Origin: Cupriavidus necator | GTDB taxonomy: Bacteria > Pseudomonadota > Gammaproteobacteria > Burkholderiales > Burkholderiaceae | DNA: 64,000 nt | Reading direction: 5' to 3' | Assembly: GCA_022041995.1 (NCBI GenBank) | Contig: CP074386.1 | Location: 434,001 to 498,000 of the forward strand | In this document: positions 58,653-64,000 of the stretch, piece by piece | How the letters are laid out: each line of letters begins with the position of its first letter | Numbering within the stretch: the first letter of the stretch is position 1 | Translations under genes and position numbers: made by a program | Notes under the pieces: model-generated | Databases searched by the model: none | Seen by the model: the letters and a program-made list of their open reading frames with translations, nothing else | What the model was told of the DNA's origin: nothing

Positions 58653-58992
58653 GCACAAAAACCACCCCTGGGTCGGTTTTTGTGCAGCCCGATCTGGTTG
58701 GGAATTTTTCCTTATTTTTCAAACGCTTAGCGGCCAACTCTCACAAATGCCGAATTTTTGGATACCTGGGTTGGTTTGTGTTTTTTGAAAGACAAAACCC
58801 GCAAACGAACAAACAACCGCGAAAAAAACGTTATTAATCAAGGCTACACCCTGTGGATAGGTACGGTTTTTGGGCAGAGTGGGATGATTTTTGTGCCACC
58901 CAGGCTGGAAATTGGTCGGTCGCAGACGAAACTTGTGGGTACAGGGGCGGTTTTTGGGCAAACCTACCGAGTAGAACGGGGCGGTTTTTGTG
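58653..58992. other. oriV: Replication origin with iterons
   Basis: An AT-rich region between divergent parA and repA holds repeats of GGTTTTTG(T/G)GC. Forward copies start at 58675, 58865, 58886 (GATTTTTGTGC), 58949 and 58983; one inverted copy is at 58653-58663, 11 bases from the first forward one. A DnaA-box-like TGTGGATAG lies at 58852-58860. This is the standard layout for a Rep_3-type iteron plasmid. The last iteron overlaps TTGACA at 58993, so Rep may control its own gene. Confidence 0.85.
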
Positions 58993-59046
58993 TTGACATG
59001 CCAATCTGCGCTGATAGAGTGCCGAGGATTGGAGTCACAAGAACGC

Positions 59047-60450
59047 ATGGAAAACCAAGCTCTCACCGTCACGCCGCATCAGCTCGCCTTGGACATCTTT
59101 GAAGACATGTCCGGACAAGGTCGGCCGATTCACCAGTCGACGCGAGAAATTGGCTTCATCCGAAACAATATCTTCACGAGGGTGGGCGGCTTGGGTATTG
59201 CCGCACGTCGCATTCTGGACGCCGCGTACTTTATCGTTGCAACCAAAGCACCCGAGGAGTTGCTCGACGATAAGGTCTACACGTTTACCGCGGAGGTAAA
59301 CTACTTCAAGTGGCTTATGCGTTACGAAGGAAGTCGTAACCATGCCCACCTTGTTTCGCAGATGCGGTCGGCCGCAAATGCTCGCGTTGACATCATGACC
59401 GCGCCGTCTATCGAGGAGATAACGGAAAAGGATTCGTGGGGCACGATTGGTCTACTTGGCGACTGCTACATTGAGCGCAATGTCGTCTTTATCCTCTTGT
59501 CTGGTCGGGTTATCAAATATGTCATCAACCCGTACAAGGCACATTGGCTGAGCTTGCGAGCCTCTACGTCGTTCTCGTTATCACTTGCGCGAGCCATCTA
59601 CGACCGCCTTATTCCATGCGAGGGGCCCGGCATAACTGAGTGGTTTGCATACAGCGAGCTTCTCGAATGGCCGGGTAAGGTTGGCGAGTCGCGCAAAGAG
59701 GTCAAGGAGTTCAAGAAACACTTCCTGGTTCCAGCTATCCAGCAACTCAATCAGGTTTCAGATTTTGACGTGAGCTGGGAGCCCAACGCAGAACGTGTCC
59801 CACCCGAGAAGTTGAAAATCCGGTTTCGATTCACTAAAAAGCAAGGGGCAGATGCGGCGAGGGCAGGCATTGACGATTCGATGTATCTCACTCTCCACAA
59901 CGAGTTTGCATTTGATGCGCCCGAGTTTGACCGGATTGCTAAGAATCGCGCGGATTGGACCGACGAGGTCATCGAACGCGCTATCGAATATACCCGTGCC
60001 AAGGTGAATGAAGGAAAGGTCACCAGCAGTCCAAAGGGATACTTATTAAGAGCCATCGAAGGCAAGTTCCGGCTTGGCGACGCTGACCGTCGCATGGCAG
60101 AGGTCAAGGCGAAGCAGCTCGAGGATTCCAGGAATGAAAGGCGTGGGCGGGAAGATGCGCGTGCTAAGGTGGAAGCCAGTCTCCAAGCTCAGAACGACCT
60201 AGCTATGGCCAAACTGAGCGACGAAATCAACATTGGGAAGCAGCTTTTCGAGGCTGCCGATGACAACGTGAGGAAAGACCTAGTCCAATCCTTCGTGTCT
60301 CAATTGTTGCCACAGCGGCTTATTGACAGGCAAGGGGTCGCCCGTGAGAGGTTGACTCCCGCAACCATCCTTACTGTCAATCGTGTAGTCGCAGAAGCCT
60401 TCTGTACTCACGTCTATGCGCGGTCGAAAAAAGCCCGCGCAAAAGACTAG
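59047..60450 (+). CDS. repA: Plasmid replication initiator (Rep_3 superfamily)
   Basis: 467 residues from ATG 59047; an upstream GTG/ATG at 58990-58999 would overlap the promoter and is less likely. It has two winged-helix-like regions (near TFTAEVNYFKWLMRYEGSRN and TEWFAYSELLEWPGKVGESR) and a charged C-terminal helix (RNERRGREDARAKVEASLQA), as in initiators of secondary replicons of Ralstonia and Cupriavidus. Its position beside the iterons, divergent from parA, fits. It binds iterons to open the origin. Confidence 0.85.
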   Translation: MENQALTVTPHQLALDIFEDMSGQGRPIHQSTREIGFIRNNIFTRVGGLGIAARRILDAAYFIVATKAPEELLDDKVYTFTAEVNYFKWLMRYEGSRNHAHLVSQMRSAANARVDIMTAPSIEEITEKDSWGTIGLLGDCYIERNVVFILLSGRVIKYVINPYKAHWLSLRASTSFSLSLARAIYDRLIPCEGPGITEWFAYSELLEWPGKVGESRKEVKEFKKHFLVPAIQQLNQVSDFDVSWEPNAERVPPEKLKIRFRFTKKQGADAARAGIDDSMYLTLHNEFAFDAPEFDRIAKNRADWTDEVIERAIEYTRAKVNEGKVTSSPKGYLLRAIEGKFRLGDADRRMAEVKAKQLEDSRNERRGREDARAKVEASLQAQNDLAMAKLSDEINIGKQLFEAADDNVRKDLVQSFVSQLLPQRLIDRQGVARERLTPATILTVNRVVAEAFCTHVYARSKKARAKD

Positions 60451-60456
60451 GCGCCT

Positions 60457-61081
60457 TTATACCTCCTCCCGCGGGCAGCGAAATACGAATCCCGGCTCCA
60501 TCGCGGGCATGTTGTGACTGCGGCTTTTTCCTATCACGCCGCGCAGACGTTCAATAGCTGCGCGCGCCGTCGCTGACGGCAACCCCCTACCTTGAGCCTG
60601 CAGGGCAGGGCCAAAGGCCAGCCCGGACGCGACTCGGTCCATCTCGACAAGCCAGACGCGCGCCTGGCCATGCGCCAAAGAGCTTCGGCAGTAACACGAT
60701 GGAGGCTGAATCGACTTCATAGGTCGATCCGTCAGGTGCGGAAACCCATCTACCCCGGTACCTCTCTACGAGTTCGGCAATCTGCTGCCGCTCTTGCGCG
60801 GCCCGAGCCTCGGCTGTCCGGTCTTCGTCTTCACGAAGCTTCCGCGTCCGGACTACGTGCCCGAAGTCAATCGGCTTTTCGAGGAGCGACTTGAGGTACG
60901 CGAACAGTTCTCGCCCCCGGAGCGGCCTGAGCGCATTGCCAGCCGTCGAGACGACGTCCGACAATCGGTGGCCCGCCGTTCGCGCGAGCCTCATCAGTAG
61001 GAACAGCGCGGACATCTTTAGCGCTTGATCGCGCACCAGGGGCGCCAGGTCCATAGGCACCGCCCGACCGCCAATCAGCAA
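60457..61081 (-). pseudogene. Plasmid-backbone protein of unknown function, frameshifted and 5'-truncated
   Basis: Converges on repA. The first frame reads PLVRDQALKMSALFLLMRLA, GRELFAYLKSLLEKPIDFGH and GRWVSAPDGSTYEVDSASIV. Near 60675 the frame shifts and continues AHGQARVWLVEMDRVASGLA to SHNMPAMEPGFVFRCPREEV. One extra base at TTTGGCG explains the shift. The upstream end abuts an IS1595-type terminal repeat. I do not recognise the family; its location suggests a replication or transfer accessory protein. Confidence 0.5.
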
Positions 61082-61111
61082 AAAGGATCCCGGCCCCGGA
61101 TGTTTCTTCCG

Positions 61112-61136
61112 TGCTTATCCGGTTAGCTCCCAAACC
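61112..61136. repeat. Orphan IS1595-type terminal repeat
   Basis: Inverted copy of the 25-bp end at 33455-33479 (starts TGCTTATCCGGTTAGC). It touches the left end of the IS6-family element, so the rest of that IS1595 element was lost. Confidence 0.75.
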
Positions 61137-61978
61137 GGCTCTGGTGCAAATAGGCGGTCTGTACGAGATTGTTGTTATATAGAGGATACCTCATCAAGCA
61201 GACAGGACGGCCTCCCAGACTGCGGGCGCAGTGGTATCTTTGAGGCCGAGCTTCGCGAGGCCGAATTGGCCCTTGCGAATGCGATGTACCAACTCAATAC
61301 CAGAGAGAGTGATCGCTGCGTTCCTGAAACGTTTGAAGCCGAGCATGACTTTCGTCCGGGACTTGATGTTGCGGTGGTCCTGCTCGACCAGATTATTGAG
61401 ATATTTCGAGGATCGGACCTTCGTGTCCTCAGGCAGCAAGCCATCGGCCTTCATCTCGCGCACGGCGCGGTGCGAGGCCGCATAGCCGTCAAGCGTGATG
61501 ATCTTCGGTGGCTGGCCCTGATGTTTGATCGCCTTCCTGAAAAAGGCTTTTGCCGCCTCCACGTCGCGCTTTGCACGGAGCATGAAGTCAACCGTCTGGC
61601 CCACCCGATCCACCGCCCGATAAAGATAGACCCACTTTCCGCGCAGCTTGACATAAGTCTCGTCAACACGCCAGGACTGGCCGGTGGGGCTGCCGAAGCG
61701 ATTCCACCGTTTGACGAACTCCGGCGCAAAGCGCCGCACCCAGCGCAGGATCGTCGTGTGGGCCAGCGCCAGACCCCGTTCCGCCATCATTTCGACTAGA
61801 TCGCGCAAGCTAAGCTTGTAGCGCAGGTACCAGCGAACACACAGAATGATCACATCACGGTCAAAGTGACGGCCTGCAAACAGTTCGTCCAGGCTCTTCA
61901 GCTTGCTCATCGTCGGTTCTCAATTCGTTCAGCCCGACACCTTAACCGATTCGCCCCCGCGCTATTTGCACCAGAGCC
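61137..61978 (-). mobile_element. IS6-family element
   Basis: Perfect inverted ends GGCTCTGGTGCAAATAG at 61137 and 61978, typical of the IS6 family. 842 bp, one transposase. No 8-bp target duplication is visible, so it may have arrived by cointegrate formation or deletion. Confidence 0.92.
61194..61910 (-). CDS. IS6-family transposase
   Basis: 238 residues, complete. An HTH region (LRDLVEMMAERGLALAHTTI) and the DDE core SWRVDETYVKLRGKWVYLYR (Asp), KIITLDGYAASHRAVREMKA (Asp) and NNLVEQDHRNIKSRTKVMLG (Glu). Intact; IS6-type enzymes move by replicative cointegrates and often join plasmid segments. Confidence 0.94.
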   Translation of the reverse strand: MSKLKSLDELFAGRHFDRDVIILCVRWYLRYKLSLRDLVEMMAERGLALAHTTILRWVRRFAPEFVKRWNRFGSPTGQSWRVDETYVKLRGKWVYLYRAVDRVGQTVDFMLRAKRDVEAAKAFFRKAIKHQGQPPKIITLDGYAASHRAVREMKADGLLPEDTKVRSSKYLNNLVEQDHRNIKSRTKVMLGFKRFRNAAITLSGIELVHRIRKGQFGLAKLGLKDTTAPAVWEAVLSA

Positions 61979-62013
61979 CTATGCCGCGTGTACACGATTC
62001 CCCGAATTACTCC

Positions 62014-62520
62014 ATGCTATATCTTCACTGTACGCAGAAGCTGCTCAATCGTCTGAAACCCGAAGTGGTCGACGTCGGAAGCAGCACCACGAAGCTTGGC
62101 AGTTGGTACGCAACTGTTTTGCAATGGAGGCCGCAGATTGCGATGCTTGTGAATGAGCGAACGCTATTGCCGGTTCTGATGCCTTTGGCACCAGCGGCCA
62201 CCCTTGCGGCCAGGTTTCCTGAGACTCTGGCAGAGATATTGACTGCCCTCGCGGTTCCGCATTCATTCATCGAATCGGAAGTGTCCCAAATGCAGATCGT
62301 CAAGTACGCCAAGACGCAGAACCGCAGCGTTGTCGGCATCATGACGCAGTTCGCATATCTCGCATATCTCGCATATCTCGCCGAAGGGTATCGTGGCTAC
62401 GACAAGATAACCGAGCTCATTGCACGGTCGCTAAAACTGGCGCACACACCATGTAGCCCGCTTTACAAGGGGCCGGTGTTCCCGGACAAAGCATTGCAGG
62501 AGCTGACGAGCGATGGGTGA
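62014..62520 (+). CDS. DUF6933-like protein
   Basis: 168 residues from ATG 62014. MLYLHCTQKLLNRLKPEVVD, LGSWYATVLQWRPQIAMLVN, ERTLLPVLMPLAPAATLAAR and TQNRSVVGIMTQFAYLAY give the pattern of the DUF6933 family, a small domain of unknown function often seen with plasmid and mobile-element genes. A 9-base unit GCATATCTC is repeated three times (62348-62376), giving AYLAYLAYLA, a likely slippage site. An alternative start is ATG 61981. Confidence 0.7.
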   Translation: MLYLHCTQKLLNRLKPEVVDVGSSTTKLGSWYATVLQWRPQIAMLVNERTLLPVLMPLAPAATLAARFPETLAEILTALAVPHSFIESEVSQMQIVKYAKTQNRSVVGIMTQFAYLAYLAYLAEGYRGYDKITELIARSLKLAHTPCSPLYKGPVFPDKALQELTSDG

Positions 62521-62855
62521 GCGGTCGCTTGATCGCGAGCTACCGCGGCGCATTCCGGTTCAAGCGGACTGCCCTTGGCTTGGCCGACCGCTGCCCGATG
62601 CGGTCGGCGGCAGACGACCCGTTTCGGTCGCACATACAAGATTCAAGAATGCCTGCTCCCAGGGTGAAAGCGGACCGTGACTACAAAGAGACAAGGATCC
62701 ACGGGTTCTCGACTGCCTTCAGTCCGGTACGAGGCGCAGAAATGACCCATCCCCATATCTTCATCGTTAATGTGCGCTGCAGGCTTTCGAAATTCGCGTC
62801 AGCGAAAACGGCTCATACTGAAAGCCCACTCGCTAGAGTACCCCAATATAGACTA
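62521..62855. other. No firm gene
   Basis: About 335 bases. A short frame starting at 62513 overlaps the previous stop (MGERSLDRELPRRIPVQADC, 55 codons) but has no recognised family. Nothing else is seen. Confidence 0.35.
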
Positions 62856-63080
62856 TCAGCAAGGGTCGACACGAAAATGGTCTGGTATATCTCGGTTCTG
62901 CAAGTGGCGTTCACGAGCGACATGGACGGGTCTGTAGCCTGCCTTGCAGGCAGCTTCCTTTGCTTCTTTCTGAGTCTTATAGGTTGCAATCTCCTTGCCG
63001 CCGACTACTACCACATGATGCGTGGTAGTTGCATTCGTGTCGGAACTTAGCGGTCTATGTTCGATATATGCTGCAGCCAT
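62856..63080 (-). CDS. Small DUF2188-like protein
   Basis: 74 residues from ATG 63080. The sequence THHVVVVGGKEIATYKTQKE and AKEAACKAGYRPVHVARER has the beta-hairpin plus helix pattern (HVV...G......G......T..EA...A) of DUF2188. The ATG is four bases after a G10 run on the coding strand, which occupies the Shine-Dalgarno position; an in-frame TTG upstream would translate through the run. Function unknown. Confidence 0.55.
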   Translation of the reverse strand: MAAAYIEHRPLSSDTNATTTHHVVVVGGKEIATYKTQKEAKEAACKAGYRPVHVARERHLQNRDIPDHFRVDPC

Positions 63081-63463
63081 AATTCCCCCCCCCCAATATG
63101 CCACCAAGATTAGTAGGTCAATGAATACTAGGAAAGATTGAAAAGGTTGTCAATCGCATTTCAGTGTTCGATTTCGCCATTCGATGCGCGAGCGCCTTTG
63201 TAGTGGCGATCCGTTGCCGCGATCGCCATTCCGGGCGACCGTTGATGACTCACTACTCCGGCTGCAACCGGCATTCCGTTTACACCGCGTGCCAATTTCG
63301 TCAATGTCTCATTAGGTTCGAGCTACAGCCATTCGAACGAGAGTGGTGACTGTCTCTTCGTGGCCGTCTGCTGCCCCACATGCCTGACGCGTGCCGACAC
63401 ACACCAAGAAGCCAGACCTCAAGGCCGGCATGCTCCCGCCTGGGCGTTAGCTGAATGTCTTCG
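63081..63463. other. No gene recognised
   Basis: About 380 bases containing the C10 run at 63085-63094 and short frames without family signatures. Confidence 0.4.
63085..63094. repeat. C10 (coding-strand G10) tract at a start site
   Basis: Ten C on the plus strand immediately upstream of the DUF2188-like ATG. Length changes would alter ribosome binding or the frame of the alternative start. Confidence 0.85.
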
Positions 63464-63655
63464 TCAGAGAATCCGGAGATACCGGATTTTCCCGATCTGC
63501 GACGAACGCTTCAGGATCAGGTCGGCTATGTATTCCGGCAGGAGCGCGCGCGGCACGTTAGCCGGTATATCTCCCACGAGCTGCGATGGGACGTGGACGA
63601 TAAATTCGTCCGGCGCATTCTTCAGGCTGTGCTCGTAGCTGACACGATAATCCAT
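63464..63655 (-). CDS. Small protein downstream of the helicase gene
   Basis: 63 residues from ATG 63655, about 50 bases after the helicase stop, in the same direction. It reads MDYRVSYEHSLKNAPDEFIV, VHVPSQLVGDIPANVPRALL and ends KIRYLRIL. An overlapping plus-strand frame (63455-63679) is also open; the minus one is preferred for its continuity with the helicase operon. Family not recognised. Confidence 0.4.
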   Translation of the reverse strand: MDYRVSYEHSLKNAPDEFIVHVPSQLVGDIPANVPRALLPEYIADLILKRSSQIGKIRYLRIL

Positions 63656-63707
63656 GACTTTCCCGTCCCTGGAGGATGATCCTTCTGCGCCGGATTTTAT
63701 CAGTGCG

Positions 63708-64000
63708 CTACTCCGGGACGCCGCGTAACCATTCCCCGAGCTTCGAGCAGCGACGTTCCGTTTGCCTGCCTTTGACGGCCATCGCCAGTGCACGCTTTTG
63801 CCCGACGAGGACAACGAGGCGCTTGCCGCGGGTGATGCCGGTGTAGATCAGGTTCCGCTTGAGCATCATGTAGTGCTGCGTCGAGACCGGTATCACCACA
63901 ACCGGATATTCCGATCCCTGGGATTTGTGAATCGTCGTCGCGTAACACAGCACCAGTTCGTCGAGTTCGCCGAATGCGTAGGTGACGATGTGCTCATCAA
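63708..64000 (-). CDS. RecD-like DNA helicase, C-terminal end (cut by window edge)
   Basis: The last 97 codons of a superfamily 1 helicase: VTYAFGELDELVLCYATTIH, KSQGSEYPVVVIPVSTQHYM (motif V/VI region), RNLIYTGITRGKRLVVLVGQ with the arginine finger, and KRALAMAVKGRQTERRCSKL. This pattern is that of RecD2/TraA-type helicases; on plasmids it can belong to a relaxase-helicase or repair helicase. The rest lies beyond base 64000. Confidence 0.85.
   Translation of the reverse strand, partial: DEHIVTYAFGELDELVLCYATTIHKSQGSEYPVVVIPVSTQHYMMLKRNLIYTGITRGKRLVVLVGQKRALAMAVKGRQTERRCSKLGEWLRGVPE

Overview
The window reads as part of a large plasmid (or megaplasmid segment) of a GC-rich betaproteobacterium, probably a plant- or fungus-associated member of Burkholderiales (Ralstonia/Mycetohabitans-like). 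This is inferred from SKWP-type, XopAI-like and ULP-type type III effector genes, a perfect PIP box (HrpX/HrpB-type promoter), an OprB porin, and a Rep/ParAB module of the kind carried by secondary replicons. No chromosomal housekeeping genes or RNA genes are visible.

Layout. 0-6 kb: tail of a Tn3-family transposase, an OprB porin gene, two small secreted-protein genes, and an ISAzo13-type element broken by an IS4-family element. 6-13.5 kb: a three-level nest, in which a transposase-ATPase transposon sits inside an unclassified IS and itself carries a recombinase-in-trio (RIT) element inside its ATPase gene. 13.6-15.5 kb: a ULP-type effector cut off at its 5' end beside an IS5-family element. 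16.7-20.7 kb: relics of a SIR2-HerA anti-phage system broken by an IS701- and an IS5-family element. 22-27.4 kb: a secreted protein, a LexA-like regulator flanked by two copies of a MITE-like repeat, a YecA/SEC-C protein, a zinc metallopeptidase, and RCC1 and ChaC fragments around an IS4-family element. 27.4-30.9 kb: a decayed STAND/NACHT-type NTPase, probably another defence gene. 30.9-33.5 kb: an intact copy of the unclassified IS and an IS1595 relic. 33.7-43.1 kb: the effector region, with a giant SKWP-repeat effector and an XopAI-like effector behind a PIP box. 43.3-48.4 kb: nested IS3, IS110, IS630 and IS3-family elements. 48.4-52.9 kb: a TniQ-like gene and a large tyrosine recombinase, with a candidate crossover site between them. 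53.3-60.5 kb: plasmid maintenance, with three copies of a perfect palindrome (candidate parS), parB, parA, an iteron-bearing origin and repA. 60.5-64 kb: plasmid accessory genes, an IS6-family element and the end of a RecD-like helicase gene.

How it fits together. The plasmid backbone (rep, parA, parB, candidate parS) looks functional. The cargo is virulence genes and phage-defence genes, heavily eroded by at least ten kinds of transposable element. Many apparently broken genes can be restored by one base added to, or removed from, a short base run. Those defects may therefore be assembly indels rather than true pseudogenes; the G12 tract in the giant effector could also be a phase-variation switch.

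The most interesting points are: (1) a type III effector predicted to carry two tandem RelA/SpoT-like (nucleotide 3'-pyrophosphokinase-like) domains followed by an OTU/papain-like domain; (2) a perfect PIP box with correctly spaced -10 upstream of the XopAI-like gene; (3) the relic SIR2-HerA and STAND defence genes; (4) the RIT element sitting in the Walker B codons of a transposition ATPase; and (5) the candidate parS and iteron architecture.
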